A stretch of DNA of 58,342 bases from Burkholderia sp. H160 (GCA_000173575.1 ABYL01000036.1:1-58342), one strand, 5' to 3'. Shown: positions 46,712-57,146, counted from the stretch's first letter. Notes: generated by a model from the letters alone, not told the origin. Numbers and translations are program-made.

Positions 46712-47965
46712 TTGGAACGCCGCCTTTATTCAGGCCGCGACGTGAAGCGCGCACACAGCATTGACGATCTGCGCGCGATGGCGCGCAAGCGTCTGCCGAA
46801 TTTCTGTTTCGAGTATGTCGAGGGCGGGGCCGAAGACGAAGCGACGCTGCGCCGCAATCGCGACGTATTCGGTGAAATCGCTTTTTTGCCGCGCACGCTG
46901 GTGAACGTCGAGCATCGCAACCAGAGTGTGACGCTGTTCGGCCAGCGCAGCGCGGCGCCGTTCATGATCGGGCCGACCGGCTATAGCGGACTGATGTTTC
47001 GCGAAGGCGACGTCAAGCTGGCCAGTGCCGCGGCGGCGGCCGGCATTCCGTTCGTGCTGAGCAACGTATCGACGGTCGCGCTGGAGGATGTCGTGCGGCG
47101 CGCTGGCGGTCGCGTGTGGATGCAGGTCTATATGTACCGCACGCGCGAATTTCTCGCGAAACTGGCGCAGCGCGCGAAGGCTGCCGGCATCGAGGCGCTG
47201 GTCGTCACGACGGATAGCGCGGTGTTCGGCAAGCGCGAATGGGATCTGCGCAACTACATCGAGCCGTTGAAACTCGACTGGCGCAACAAGTTCGACGTGC
47301 TGCGCCATCCACGCTGGATGGCCAACGTGCTGTGGCCGAACGGCATGCCGCGCTTCGCGAATCTCGGCGACCTGCTGCCGCCGGGGCAGGATAGCGTGAA
47401 GGGCGCGACGATCACGCTGGGCCGGGAACTGGACCCGTCGCTATCGTGGGACGATATCCGCTGGCTGCGCGATCTGTGGCCGAACCGGCTGATCGTCAAA
47501 GGCGTGCTCGGTGCACCGGATGCGCTGAGGGCGCTGGAGACCGGTGTCGATGGCATCGTGCTGTCGAACCACGGCGGGCGGCAACTCGACAGCGCGGTAT
47601 CGGCGATGGACGTGCTGCCCGAGGTCGTCGAGCAGGTCGGCGGTAGACTCTGCGTGATGCTCGACGGTGGATTTCGCCGCGGCTCCGAGATTCTGAAGGC
47701 GGTCGCACTGGGCGCCGACGCGGTGCTGCTCGGACGCGCGACCACCTACGGCCTGAGCGCGGGCGGTCAGCCGGGCGCCGAGCGTGCCATTGAGATTCTG
47801 AAGACCGAGATCGACCGGACGCTCGGGCTGTTGGGCTGCAGCGATATTGCCGGGCTCGATCGCAGTTATCTGCGCTGGCTGCGGCGTGAAGTACCGCTGT
47901 CGCGGGCGCGAAACGAATCGCAAACACAAACACAAATGGCGCAGGCCGCGGCTCTGCCCGCCTGA
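46712..47965 (+). CDS. FMN-dependent 2-hydroxyacid oxidase/dehydrogenase
   Basis: A 417-residue protein of the glycolate oxidase / L-lactate dehydrogenase / mandelate dehydrogenase family. Signatures: ARKRLPNFCFEYVEGGAEDE, the FMN-binding Lys in LIVKGVLG and the active-site block SNHGGRQLD; then DGGFRRGSEILKAVALGA. The best start is TTG at 46712, with AGGAG seven bases ahead; a GTG at 46679 is less well placed. It oxidises the (S)-2-hydroxyacid group; which substrate in this sugar-acid operon is unclear. Confidence 0.85.
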   Translation: MERRLYSGRDVKRAHSIDDLRAMARKRLPNFCFEYVEGGAEDEATLRRNRDVFGEIAFLPRTLVNVEHRNQSVTLFGQRSAAPFMIGPTGYSGLMFREGDVKLASAAAAAGIPFVLSNVSTVALEDVVRRAGGRVWMQVYMYRTREFLAKLAQRAKAAGIEALVVTTDSAVFGKREWDLRNYIEPLKLDWRNKFDVLRHPRWMANVLWPNGMPRFANLGDLLPPGQDSVKGATITLGRELDPSLSWDDIRWLRDLWPNRLIVKGVLGAPDALRALETGVDGIVLSNHGGRQLDSAVSAMDVLPEVVEQVGGRLCVMLDGGFRRGSEILKAVALGADAVLLGRATTYGLSAGGQPGAERAIEILKTEIDRTLGLLGCSDIAGLDRSYLRWLRREVPLSRARNESQTQTQMAQAAALPA

Positions 47966-47982
47966 CGAACTGGAGATATCTG

Positions 47983-49401
47983 ATGCAGCACGAACAGACT
48001 GCGGCGACCCGCGCTAACGAAGCCGTCGCCGCGTTGCGCACGGCGCTCGGCGCGGACATCGTGAACCTGCCGGACGAGTTTGGCGGGCGGCAGTTCGCGG
48101 ACTGGAGCGGCACGCCATCGACCGATCCGGTGGCGCTGATCCGTCCGCGCACGACGGAACAGGTCGCCACCGCACTCGGGATCTGCCATCAATTCCGCCA
48201 GCCTGTCGTCACGCAAGGCGGCATGACCGGGCACGCGGGCGGCGCCTGCGTGCTCGGCGGCGAAGTCGCGCTGAGCGTCGAGCGGATGAACGGCGTTCTC
48301 GAGATCGATCCGGTCAGCGCGACGATGACCGTGCTCGCGGGTACACCGCTGCAGGTCGTGCAAGAAGCGGCCGATCACGCCGGCTTCATGTTCGCGCTCG
48401 ACCTCGGTGCGCGCGGCAGTTGCACGATCGGCGGCAACATCGCGACCAATGCTGGCGGCAATCGCGTGATCCGCTACGGCATGATGCGCGACCAGGTGCT
48501 CGACGTCGAAGCGGTGCTCGCCGACGGCAGCGTGATCGGCGGTCAGCGCAAGATGATCAAGAACAATACCGGCTACGACCTGCGCAATCTGCTGACAGGC
48601 AGCGAAGGGACGCTCGCGGTGATCACGCGCGCGGTGCTGCGCCTGCGCGCCAAACCGCGCGCGATATCGACTGCATGGTGCGCGATGCCGGACTACGCGG
48701 CGGTGACCACGCTGCTCGGCCGCGCGCAGGAGCGCCTGCCGGCCGGCGTGTCGGCGTTCGAGGTGATGTGGCCGAGCTATTGCGACTTCGTGCGGCAACG
48801 CCTGCCCGAGTTGCGTGTACCGCTCGGGAGCGATCACGCGTACTACGTATTGCTCGAGAGTTGCGGAGCGGACCCGGAACGGCAGTCTGCGGCTTTCGAG
48901 GAGTTCCTTGCCGACATGCTCGACGACGGCGTCATCGCCGATGCCGCGATCGCGCAATCGGATGCGGACGCCGCGGCGTTCTGGGCGATTCGCGATGCGC
49001 CAGCGGAATATCCGCGCCTGATACCGGGGCGCATCTCGTTCGACATCAGCTTCGCGGTCGCGCAGGCGGGCGATGCCGCGCAGCGTTGCGACGAGCGCCT
49101 GCGTGCGCGCTGGCCGCAAGCGACGATCCTCGTGTACGGCCATCTCGGTGACGGCAATCTGCACGTGGTCGTGCAGGAGCCGGGCTGGACCGACGACGCT
49201 GTCGACGAGGTCAAGCGGGTCGTCTATGAACTCACGGGTGAAATGGGCGGCTCGGTGTCGGCCGAGCATGGGATCGGTGAGGAGAAGCTGAGTGTGCTCG
49301 GGCTGTCACGCTCGCCGGCCGAGCTTGCGGCGATGAAGGCGATCAAGCTCGCGCTCGATCCGTACAATATCCTGAACCCCGGCAAGGTGATCGCGGCGTA
49401 G
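47983..49401 (+). CDS. FAD-linked 2-hydroxyacid dehydrogenase (GlcD/DLD type)
   Basis: A 472-residue flavoprotein with an N-terminal FAD-binding domain (PCMH type; GGMTGHAGGACVLGG near 83 and GARGSCTIGGNIATNAGG near 142) and a C-terminal FAD-oxidase domain (YGHLGDGNLHVV, SAEHGIGEEKL). Relatives oxidise D-lactate, glycolate or D-2-hydroxyglutarate and pass electrons to quinone. Placed 17 bases after the FMN enzyme, the pair covers both stereochemistries of a 2-hydroxyacid. Confidence 0.87.
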   Translation: MQHEQTAATRANEAVAALRTALGADIVNLPDEFGGRQFADWSGTPSTDPVALIRPRTTEQVATALGICHQFRQPVVTQGGMTGHAGGACVLGGEVALSVERMNGVLEIDPVSATMTVLAGTPLQVVQEAADHAGFMFALDLGARGSCTIGGNIATNAGGNRVIRYGMMRDQVLDVEAVLADGSVIGGQRKMIKNNTGYDLRNLLTGSEGTLAVITRAVLRLRAKPRAISTAWCAMPDYAAVTTLLGRAQERLPAGVSAFEVMWPSYCDFVRQRLPELRVPLGSDHAYYVLLESCGADPERQSAAFEEFLADMLDDGVIADAAIAQSDADAAAFWAIRDAPAEYPRLIPGRISFDISFAVAQAGDAAQRCDERLRARWPQATILVYGHLGDGNLHVVVQEPGWTDDAVDEVKRVVYELTGEMGGSVSAEHGIGEEKLSVLGLSRSPAELAAMKAIKLALDPYNILNPGKVIAA

Positions 49402-49464
49402 TGTGCGTGGGGCTTTGGCGTCACGTGTGGAAGGCGGCCACGTTCTTTGGATTGATCGGCGTGA

Positions 49465-49686
49465 TTGGCGTTTTCAGCGTGCGCTGCGGGGTATTTGGCC
49501 GCCGTCAAGATGGCGATGTACATCCACGGTACTGATGCGCCCGCGCATTACCGCGATCCGCATGTATTGTGGTTGCTGAATTTGCTGTCGCTGTACTGGG
49601 TGAGTCGCATGCTACCCGTTCGGGCGCTCGCATTAACTTCTGCGCGGGCATCTGCCAGATTCCAAAGTAACCCGGCGTTGGAATGA
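49465..49686 (+). pseudogene. UbiA-type prenyltransferase fragment
   Basis: A 73-residue frame starting at a TTG without ribosome site. Residues 9-48 (LAAVKMAMYIHG...HYRDPHVLWLLNLLSLYWVSRM) resemble the late membrane segment of UbiA-family prenyltransferases, where PxxLWxxxPLLLYWxSR is usual. After SRM the frame loses similarity. No further UbiA pieces are seen, so this is a small relic. The remainder of 49402-49826 shows nothing recognisable. Confidence 0.4.
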
Positions 49687-49826
49687 TCGCTTTCTGTGGC
49701 GGATTCAACCGGTCGCTGCAACACATTCGACGCTGCGTGAGCAGCTGGAGCGTTGCAGATGAAGTGATGAGTACGGACCCCGGGATCTGTTGTTCAGGGG
49801 CGGTCATCCCCCTCCCGGGCGAAGCA

Positions 49827-52235
49827 TCAAATCTGGACCTTCCCGAGGCGCAATGCATTCGCGACCACCGATGCGGAACTGAGGCTCATCGCTAGTGCGG
49901 CAACCATGGGCGACAGCAACATACCCGTGGGTGCGTACAGTACCCCCGCGGCCAAGGGAACGCCCAACGCGTTGTAGAAGAAGGCAAAGCCGAGGTTTTG
50001 CTTCATGTTCCGGATTGTTGCCTCGGACAATTTCCGTGCGCGGACAATGCCGCGCAGGTCGCCCTTCACCAGGGTAACCTGAGCGCTGCTCATGGCGACA
50101 TCTGTACCTGTCCCCATCGCAATGCCTACATCGGCCTTGGCGAGCGCCGGTGCATCATTGATTCCGTCGCCGGCCATCGCGACAACCTTGCCGTCCTGTT
50201 GGAGCTTCGACACGAGAGCCAGCTTATCGGCCGGCTTTACCTCGCCGTGGAATTCCTCGATGCCCAGTTTGGCTGCCACAGCCTTCGCCGTCGCGACGCC
50301 GTCGCCTGTAGCCATCACAACGTGGATGCCTTCTTCCTTAAGCTTGGCAACCGCTTCCGGCGTAGTCGCCTTCACTGGATCTGATAACGCAAGAATCCCT
50401 GCGAGCTCTCCGTCAACGGCCAGATACATTACGCTGGCGCCCTCGGCGCGTAACGCGTCACCATCGCTGGCCAGAGAGGCCGTCGCAATCCCCTCTGCTT
50501 GCATCAAAGCCGTGTTACCGAGTGCGAGTTTCCTGCCTCCAACAATGCCTCGCACCCCAATGCCGCTTCCAGACTCGAACTGCTCCGCCTTCTCGAGTGC
50601 AAGGCCTCGCTGACCGGCCGCCTCGACGATAGTTGCCGCGAGAGGATGCTCGCTGCCCCGGTCCAGGCTTGCCGCCAACCGTAGCACTTCGTCTTCCGCG
50701 AAACCGTTTGTACCGAGACCGCGCTCGAACGTCGGTCGCCCCTCAGTCAGGGTGCCAGTCTTGTCAACAATTAGCGTATCGACTTTCCGCAGATGCTCAA
50801 TGGCCGCAGCATCACGAAACAGGACACCGTTTGATGCACCTTTGCCACTCGCCACCATGACGGACATTGGGGTTGCAAGTCCAAGAGCACACGGACAAGC
50901 AATGATGAGGACGGCGACCGCGTTGACAAGGCCATACACCCAGCTCGGCTCGGGGCCGAAGAAGCCCCAGACGAAGAAGGTGAGTAGTGAAATACCAACT
51001 ACCGCCAGAACAAATACTCCCGCTACTTTGTCGGCCATCCTCTGCATCGGTGCCTTGGAGCGCTGTGCCTGGGCGACCATCTGAACGATTTGGGACAGGA
51101 CCGTTTGAGAGCCGACTTTCTCAGATTCGATGACCAGGCTCCCCGAGGTGTTCATCGTGGCGCCGATGACGTGGTCGCCAACACGCTTGGTCACTGGAAT
51201 CGGCTCGCCGGTAATCATCGACTCATCCAGGGCGCTCGAACCTTCGGTCACAACGCCGTCGACCGGCACCTTTTCGCCAGGCCGGACTCGAAGCATGTCG
51301 CCAACATGTACGTGGGCGAGTGGCACATCTTCCTCGCTGCCGTCCCGGTTGATACGTCGGGCCGTCTTCGGTGCCAGGCCGAGCAGCGACTTGATAGCAG
51401 CCGAAGTCTGCGAGCGCGCTTTCAATTCCAGCAACTGTCCGACCAGCGTCAACGAGATGATGACCGCCGCAGCTTCGAAGTACACCCCGATTCGCCCATG
51501 AGCTGTGAAGGTTGCCGGAAAGACATTAGGCGCAACCGTTGCGGTGACGCTGTAGAGATAGGCAGCGCCCGTGCCCAGTCCAATCAACGTCCACATGTTG
51601 GGGCTGCGATTGATGAATGACTGCACGCAGCGCTGAAAGAAGGGCAGGCCAGCCCAGAGGACAACGGGAGTGGAGAGAACCAATTCCACCCAACTCTGGG
51701 TGGACGCTTCCATCCAGCCAAGGAGATGCCCAAACATGGCCAAAATGAACACCACAGCCGTCAGTGGCAGCGTCCACCAGAAGCGATGGCGGAAGTCAAC
51801 GAGCTCAGGATTCTCTTCCTCGTCCAACCCTGGAATGACGGGCTCCAGAGCCATGCCGCACTTTGGGCAATTGCCCGGGTGGTCCTGGCGAATTTCGGGG
51901 TGCATCGGGCACGTGTAAATGGTGCCTTCTGGGGCGGCTGCCACTTCCACGGGTGCGGGCGCGACGTACCTCAGAGGCTCCGCCTGAAACTTCCCCCGGC
52001 ACGACTCACTGCAAAAGAAGTACTGGACTCCATCGTGTTCGCTATGGAATTGCGATCCTCCTGTAATCGTCATGCCGCACACCGGATCCTTCAATTGCGT
52101 CGCGGTGGTGGGAGTCGCATGGCCATTATTGTGCTCGTGCCCGGCATGGCTTTCTGGCGCAGAAGCATTCGGATTCGCGTGGTGATCATGGGAACATTGG
52201 TGGGAGTCCGCGTCCTTACTACCCTGGTCGCTCAT
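49827..52235 (-). CDS. copA: copper-exporting P1B-type ATPase
   Basis: An 802-residue pump. The N-terminus is His-rich (residues 10-50), followed by a YHS domain ([20 protein letters not shown]) and a YTCPMHPEI...CPKCGM heavy-metal motif; there is no HMA domain. Core motifs: TGEPIPV, membrane CPC ([12 protein letters not shown]), DKTGTLT phosphorylation site, [11 protein letters not shown], and C-terminal YNALG and MSLSS signatures of Cu(I) pumps. GGAGG lies before the ATG at 52235. Divergent from copZ and a cupredoxin. Exports cytoplasmic Cu(I). Confidence 0.92.
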   Translation of the reverse strand: MSDQGSKDADSHQCSHDHHANPNASAPESHAGHEHNNGHATPTTATQLKDPVCGMTITGGSQFHSEHDGVQYFFCSESCRGKFQAEPLRYVAPAPVEVAAAPEGTIYTCPMHPEIRQDHPGNCPKCGMALEPVIPGLDEEENPELVDFRHRFWWTLPLTAVVFILAMFGHLLGWMEASTQSWVELVLSTPVVLWAGLPFFQRCVQSFINRSPNMWTLIGLGTGAAYLYSVTATVAPNVFPATFTAHGRIGVYFEAAAVIISLTLVGQLLELKARSQTSAAIKSLLGLAPKTARRINRDGSEEDVPLAHVHVGDMLRVRPGEKVPVDGVVTEGSSALDESMITGEPIPVTKRVGDHVIGATMNTSGSLVIESEKVGSQTVLSQIVQMVAQAQRSKAPMQRMADKVAGVFVLAVVGISLLTFFVWGFFGPEPSWVYGLVNAVAVLIIACPCALGLATPMSVMVASGKGASNGVLFRDAAAIEHLRKVDTLIVDKTGTLTEGRPTFERGLGTNGFAEDEVLRLAASLDRGSEHPLAATIVEAAGQRGLALEKAEQFESGSGIGVRGIVGGRKLALGNTALMQAEGIATASLASDGDALRAEGASVMYLAVDGELAGILALSDPVKATTPEAVAKLKEEGIHVVMATGDGVATAKAVAAKLGIEEFHGEVKPADKLALVSKLQQDGKVVAMAGDGINDAPALAKADVGIAMGTGTDVAMSSAQVTLVKGDLRGIVRARKLSEATIRNMKQNLGFAFFYNALGVPLAAGVLYAPTGMLLSPMVAALAMSLSSASVVANALRLGKVQI

Positions 52236-52565
52236 TTTCAATCCTCCAATTCTTACGTCGCACCGTGCATCCACTCTTCCACGCATTGCCTTCACAGCAT
52301 CCAAGTTCGGCGCTGCCGCGAAGCTCGCAGATTTACTTAATAGCGTCGCGGCGCCCCTCATTCCGGCGTCAGCAAGGAGGTGAGAATAAGGGAACGGATT
52401 TTATGATAGTCCCCGTACAGTAGTTTGCGCACCCGGCGCGCGCGCGGCGGGTGCCACGCGCGGGCCATAACTCGCGCTCGAACCGACGTCGGGCTTGCCA
52501 AAGATCACCGTCTGGCCTCATGCCGAATTGGCACCTGAACGCGCTGGCCTGGATGTTCGTGTCGC
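52236..52565. other. spacer between copA and the copZ promoter
   Basis: The copA frame stays open upstream to 52361 but that part has no ribosome site and no homology-like features. The rest of the divergent spacer shows no gene. The copA promoter is not identifiable by eye. Confidence 0.4.
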
Positions 52566-52596
52566 TTGACCTTCCAACGATGGCAATGTGTAAGCT
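52566..52596 (+). promoter_or_regulatory. MerR/CueR-type promoter with 19-bp spacer
   Basis: TTGACC (52566-52571) and TAAGCT (52591-52596) are separated by exactly 19 bases, the stretched spacing diagnostic of MerR-family activation. An imperfect dyad, ACCTTCCA / TGGCAATGT (52569-52576 and 52581-52589), fills the spacer and closely resembles CueR operators. It points at copZ, whose ATG is 29 bases downstream. No cueR gene is in the window. Confidence 0.75.
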
Positions 52597-52624
52597 CGGA
52601 ACTCCGTTTCAACAGGAGTTCTCC

Positions 52625-52840
52625 ATGCAGTTCTACCTCGATAACATGACCTGCGGCGGTTGTGCACGCGCCGTGAGCCGTGCGATTCAGTCGATTGATC
52701 CGAGCGCGATCATCACTGCGGATCCGCCAACCGGGTTCGTGCAGATCCAAACTTCGGCGCCGCAAGAACAGATCGGTTCTGCGCTGCGCGAGGCAGGCTT
52801 CCCTCCGCGTGCGGGTAAGCCGGAAACGGGGATTCGATGA
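52625..52840 (+). CDS. copZ: copper chaperone, single HMA domain
   Basis: A 71-residue heavy-metal-associated domain with the metal site MTCGGC (Cys10 and Cys13). The ribosome site AGGAG precedes the ATG. It probably delivers Cu(I) to the neighbouring ATPase, which lacks its own HMA domain. Translationally coupled to the next gene (ATGA at 52837-52840). Confidence 0.9.
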   Translation: MQFYLDNMTCGGCARAVSRAIQSIDPSAIITADPPTGFVQIQTSAPQEQIGSALREAGFPPRAGKPETGIR

Positions 52841-53295
52841 TGTTCAAGTCAATGCTTGCTGCTGCCGGGCTGTTGCTTCCCCTGGTGAGTACCACTGTCC
52901 TGGCCCACGGAAATGATGAAGCCTTATCCGTCGGCAAACCTGCCCACGCGAAGGACGCTACGCGAACGGTCACCGTCACCATGCTCGACTCCATGCGCTT
53001 CGAGCCGCCGACGATCGCTGTCAAGAAAAACGAGACGATCCACTTCGTTGTCAAGAACGCCGGCAAGGTACGTCACGAGATGACGCTCGGCTCGAAACAG
53101 GAACTGAAGGAGCACGCCGACATGATGCGTGCGATGCCGGACATGATGGATCACGACGCCAATAGCGTGACGGTCGAACCTGGGCAAACCGGTGATCTGG
53201 TGTGGCGATTTTCCCATGCTGGCGTCTTCGATTTTGCCTGCCTGCAACCCGGGCACTTCGAGGCAGGGATGAAGGGGACGATCACCGTCAAGTGA
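52837..53295 (+). CDS. periplasmic cupredoxin with Met/His-rich loop
   Basis: A 152-residue secreted cupredoxin: signal peptide (1-23, cleavage after VLA), type-1 copper ligands His80, Cys135, His140 and Met145 (ACLQPGHFEAGM), and an inserted loop HADMMRAMPDMMDHD (93-107) rich in Met and His, suited to binding further Cu(I). It overlaps copZ by 4 bases and is therefore under the MerR-type promoter; likely a periplasmic copper scavenger or resistance protein. Confidence 0.88.
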   Translation: MMFKSMLAAAGLLLPLVSTTVLAHGNDEALSVGKPAHAKDATRTVTVTMLDSMRFEPPTIAVKKNETIHFVVKNAGKVRHEMTLGSKQELKEHADMMRAMPDMMDHDANSVTVEPGQTGDLVWRFSHAGVFDFACLQPGHFEAGMKGTITVK

Positions 53296-53857
53296 CGCCG
53301 CTAGCGGAAGGGGCGTTGTCTGAAAAGCGGGAGTATCCGGTTCGGTCGCTCGGCTATGCCGCTGAGCGCCCGCAATCGCCTATCACTCGACAAGGCCGCA
53401 TGGCAGGCATGGAAGGGGCAGCAGACGCTCGAATGCCTGGGCGAAGGCACCGATCAATGTCCGTAGATGGCCGATCATGCCGCTGCTCGTCGGACCGCCG
53501 GGATCCACAAGCGGGAGTCATCGAGCCTGCATGGCTACCGCTCGCACCATTGGGAGCAGTATGTTTCGTTGCGCCTCCCATTCCAATATATTGACGGCGA
53601 CCTCTTCGATATCTTCCAGTGAATAACGGCGTCAACACGGCGCATGCGAATCTGCGCCATTTTGTCGCTGTAGGCCTGAACGGCGCGCGCCATGCAGGCA
53701 TGTGCGCGCCCGGTGCGGGGAATTGTTCGAGGAGATGTGGGACGGCCCGGGACCTTCGGGCTGTCCATTAGAATCTGACGATCCGGTAGGCCGACAACGA
53801 AGCGCGTGATCGTATGGATGAGTGGCACCGCGGAAAACCGCGCCGTGGGTTACCCGG
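53296..53857. other. gene-poor spacer with one doubtful small ORF
   Basis: About 560 bases with no confident gene. A plus-strand frame from ATG 53467 to TGA 53622 (51 residues, ending LPFQYIDGDLFDIFQ) looks protein-like, and the same frame continues upstream past an in-frame TAG with similar quality (LSLDKAAWQAWKGQQTLECL). This suggests a decayed gene of unknown family. A short CGCGG/CCGCG stem at about 53829 has no T-run. Confidence 0.35.
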
Positions 53858-55147
53858 TCAGGCGAGGCGAATTTTCGGCTGTACCAGGCCGTTGACCTGC
53901 TCCGCGACCCACATCAGCGTCGTTTTACCAAAGCCGTGCAACGCCCGCTGATGGCGGCGGTACAGCAACGCGTGACCCAGATGCGCAGCCTGTCCGCGGA
54001 TAACGCCGCCCTTGAATAGGCCGATGCGGCCTAACGTGCCAAATGCGGCGTAATCGCTCAACGACACCAGCGAGCCGTAGTCGCGGAACACGAACTCCGG
54101 CAGCGCCTTTCCCTCAATCCAGCGCGGCAAATGACGGGCGAGATGTTCCGCCTGTTGTGTCGCGACCTGCGCCGTCGGCGGCAGCGCACGGTCGTGGCCT
54201 TCGGGCGTCAGGCTCGCGCAATCCCCTACGGCAAACACATGCTCGTCACGCGTGGTCTGCAAAGTCGCCTCGACGATCAGCTGGTTCGAACGATTCGTCT
54301 CCAGTCCCGCGAGGTTGCCCATGAAATCTGCCGCCTTGACGCCCGCTGCCCAAACCATCAGGTCCGCCTCGAGAAGCGAATCGTTGTGATAGAAACCGCG
54401 AGCGTCGGCCGACGTGACTTGCGTTGAGGTCATCACTCGAAAGCCGATGCGTTCGAGCTGCTGCTGGCTCGACGCGGAAATCTCCGGGGGGAAGGACGGT
54501 AGCACTCGCGGACCGGCTTCGAGCAACGTCAGGCTCAGCCGGCCGCGCATGGATGGATCTCCATAGTGCGATGCTACCTCTAGCAGCCGGCTCAGCTCCG
54601 CGGCAAGCTCCACACCCGTCGCACCCGCGCCGACAACCGCCACGCGCAACGCTTCGTCCTTCGCAGCGCTGCGAAGGATGTGGTTGCGCAGTACTAAGTT
54701 GAAGTTTTCAGCCTGTTGCTGGCTGTCGATGAAATGGCAGTGCGACCTTACACCCGGCACGCCGAAGTCGTTCGCCCGGCTGCCGAGCGACATCACGAGG
54801 ACGTCGTATTCGACGGTGCGCGAATCAACAATGACCGCGCCTTCCTGCGTCCGGATCTCGCCAAGCTCGACGCGACGACGCTCGCGGTCCAGCCCTCGTA
54901 CTTCGCCCGGCAGATACGTGAACCCGTGTTCGCGGGCGTGCGCGACATGGATAACCTGCTGCTGTTGAACGTCGCGAGTGCCCGCGGCGATCGTGTGCAG
55001 CATCGGCTTCCAGATGTGCGTGGGACTTTTGTCGATCAGCGTGACAGCGGCGCGGCCGCTGCGGCCTAACTGATCGCCAAGCCTGGTCGCAAGCAGGATA
55101 CCCGCGATCCCGCCCCCTGCGATGACAATCCGAACCGGCTGAGACAT
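53858..55147 (-). CDS. ndh: type II NADH dehydrogenase
   Basis: A 429-residue membrane-associated flavoprotein with two dinucleotide-binding motifs: FAD GGGIAGILLATRLG near residue 9 and NADH VVGAGATGVELAAEL near 170; the second FAD motif HVFAVGDCASL lies near 300. It transfers electrons from NADH to quinone without proton pumping. The ATG at 55147 matches the family start (MSQPVRIVIAGGG); one lies 15 bases upstream. It follows fumC on the same strand after about 110 bases. Confidence 0.9.
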   Translation of the reverse strand: MSQPVRIVIAGGGIAGILLATRLGDQLGRSGRAAVTLIDKSPTHIWKPMLHTIAAGTRDVQQQQVIHVAHAREHGFTYLPGEVRGLDRERRRVELGEIRTQEGAVIVDSRTVEYDVLVMSLGSRANDFGVPGVRSHCHFIDSQQQAENFNLVLRNHILRSAAKDEALRVAVVGAGATGVELAAELSRLLEVASHYGDPSMRGRLSLTLLEAGPRVLPSFPPEISASSQQQLERIGFRVMTSTQVTSADARGFYHNDSLLEADLMVWAAGVKAADFMGNLAGLETNRSNQLIVEATLQTTRDEHVFAVGDCASLTPEGHDRALPPTAQVATQQAEHLARHLPRWIEGKALPEFVFRDYGSLVSLSDYAAFGTLGRIGLFKGGVIRGQAAHLGHALLYRRHQRALHGFGKTTLMWVAEQVNGLVQPKIRLA

Positions 55148-55256
55148 GAGTGAACTCGGCAAGTGGTAAGTAAAGGATGCCAGCGCGCTACGCCAGCAGC
55201 GTCAGAAGCACCCACAGCGGGTGTCTCATGCGCTGCCGGTCGCACGACTCGCGCTA

Positions 55257-56663
55257 TCAATCGGCCTTGGCAACGTAAGGTCTGACCATTTCGGCCGGAT
55301 CCACGATGCGATCGAAGGTTGGTTCATCAACGAAGCCCAGTTCGAGCGCCGCCGCCTTCAAGGTCAAATCGTGGTGCATTGCATGGTGTGCGATGGCTGA
55401 CGCACGGTCATAGCCGATGACCGGCACCAGCGCCGTGACGAGCATCAGTGAGCGGTCGACGTCGTCCTTGATCTTCCGCAGGTTCGGCGTGGTCCCTTCG
55501 ACCAGGAATCGCCGGAAGTTGGTGCAGCCGTCAGTCATCAGCGTGATCGACTGCATCAGATTGAAGATGATCAGCGGCTTGTAGACGTTCATCTCCAGAT
55601 AGCCACTGGCGCCGCCAAAACCGACTGCAACGTCGTTCGCCATGACCTGCACGGCGAGCATCGTCAGCGCCTCGACCTGGGTCGGGTTCACCTTGCCGGG
55701 CATGATCGAGGAGCCGGGCTCGTTTTCCGGCAGCCTTAGCTCCGCGAATCCCGCGCGCGGACCGCATGACATCAGGCGAATATCATTGGCGATCTTGTAC
55801 AGCGAAACCGCGAGCGAACGGAACGTGCCGGAAAGCTGTACCAATGCATCGTGCGCGCCCTGCACGGTGAACTTGTTCGGCGCGCTCACAAACGGAAGTT
55901 CCGTCAGCCGTGCGATTTCAGCTGCGACGTCCTCCGCAAAACCGGGCGCTGCGTTGATTCCCGTTCCGACGGCGGTGCCGCCTAGCGCCAGGCAGTACAC
56001 GCCTTTCAGCGCATCATCAATGCGCACAAGATTGTCGGCCAGCATGCCGGCGTAGCCCGACCACTCCTGACCGAGCGTAAGCGGTGTCGCATCCTGCATA
56101 TGCGTACGGCCAATCTTGACGATGTCGTCCCACTCCACGGCCTTTGCCGCGATCGCGTCATGCAATGCCTGCACCGCCGGCATCAGGCGCTGCTTGGTGT
56201 TGACGGCAGCGGCAATGTACATCGCTGAAGGAAACGAGTCATTCGACGATTGCGACATGTTGACGTGATCGTTCGGGTGAACCGGCACCTTGCTGCCAAG
56301 CGGCTCGCCGACGAGCTGGCAGCAACGATTGGAGATCACCTCGTTGACGTTCATGTTGAACTGCGTTCCACTGCCCGTCATCCACACATGTAACGGAAAC
56401 ATATCGTGATGCTGGCCGGCGAGGATCTCATCGCACACCTGGGTAATCAGCGCGTGGGGTTGGTCGGCAAGACGTTTTCCGGCGTGATTGGAATTAGCCG
56501 CTGCCTTCTTGAGGAGCGCATATGCCGTGATCATTTCCCGTGGCATCAGGTCGCGGCCGATGCTGAAATGCTCAATGGACCGTTGGGTCTGTGCGCCCCA
56601 AAGACGGTCAGCGGGAACACTCACCTCTCCGAGACTATCGACCTCCGTGCGAACGTTTTCCAT
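55257..56663 (-). CDS. fumC: fumarate hydratase class II
   Basis: A 468-residue fumarase of the oxygen-stable class. Signature [13 protein letters not shown] (about 320-332) and [14 protein letters not shown] near 101 are present, along with [12 protein letters not shown]. It interconverts fumarate and malate. The chosen ATG has AAAGGA upstream and gives the usual N-terminus ([22 protein letters not shown]). It lies downstream of sdhE in the same direction, putting two consecutive TCA steps side by side. Confidence 0.95.
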   Translation of the reverse strand: MENVRTEVDSLGEVSVPADRLWGAQTQRSIEHFSIGRDLMPREMITAYALLKKAAANSNHAGKRLADQPHALITQVCDEILAGQHHDMFPLHVWMTGSGTQFNMNVNEVISNRCCQLVGEPLGSKVPVHPNDHVNMSQSSNDSFPSAMYIAAAVNTKQRLMPAVQALHDAIAAKAVEWDDIVKIGRTHMQDATPLTLGQEWSGYAGMLADNLVRIDDALKGVYCLALGGTAVGTGINAAPGFAEDVAAEIARLTELPFVSAPNKFTVQGAHDALVQLSGTFRSLAVSLYKIANDIRLMSCGPRAGFAELRLPENEPGSSIMPGKVNPTQVEALTMLAVQVMANDVAVGFGGASGYLEMNVYKPLIIFNLMQSITLMTDGCTNFRRFLVEGTTPNLRKIKDDVDRSLMLVTALVPVIGYDRASAIAHHAMHHDLTLKAAALELGFVDEPTFDRIVDPAEMVRPYVAKAD

Positions 56664-56808
56664 GGTGTCTTTCCTTTCATCGAATGTGTCGCCATTCACC
56701 CTACGCCAGGTACACCAGGCAATTCGGCAGGCGACCGAATATGAGATTCAACGCGTGCGACAGCATCTGTACCCATGGCCGTGCATGTCGCGGGCGACAC
56801 GCATGCAC

Positions 56809-57081
56809 TCACGCGGAGCGCAGCAGTCGCACAACTCGCACAAGGTGCGGAGTAGTCGCAAGGTCGCTTTCCGGTTCCTTGCGGGCGAGCAGCAGATCCA
56901 TCAGGTCGTTATCGCTCAGATCGAGCAGGCGGGTCAGTGCGCCGACCTCCGCGTCGCTGAGTTCATGCTCGTATTTGCCAAGAAAGCGTTCGAAAATCAG
57001 ATCGTTTTCCAGCAGCCCGCGTCGGGCACGCCATCGAAGGCGCGCGCGGCGCAGCGGGTCGGATTGATGCGATTCGTTCAT
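56809..57081 (-). CDS. sdhE: succinate dehydrogenase assembly factor
   Basis: A 90-residue helical protein of the SdhE/YgfY family with the RGxxE motif in RRGLLENDLIFERF (20-33). It promotes covalent flavinylation of SdhA. Lies 65 bases downstream of sdhB, the usual sdh operon order. Confidence 0.9.
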   Translation of the reverse strand: MNESHQSDPLRRARLRWRARRGLLENDLIFERFLGKYEHELSDAEVGALTRLLDLSDNDLMDLLLARKEPESDLATTPHLVRVVRLLRSA

Positions 57082-57146
57082 GTCAGTACGCGCCGGGCGC
57101 TCCTTAGGGGGCAGCGAATGGTAGCGAGTGCGGGAGGTGGTTCATC

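Noticed and set aside
53467-53622. A 51-residue ORF between the cupredoxin and ndh genes
   Set aside because: Protein-like ending but no ribosome site, an in-frame stop immediately upstream, and no recognised family; left as part of a spacer.
53824-53842. CGCGG/CCGCG stem near the end of ndh as a terminator
   Set aside because: Short stem without a T-run.
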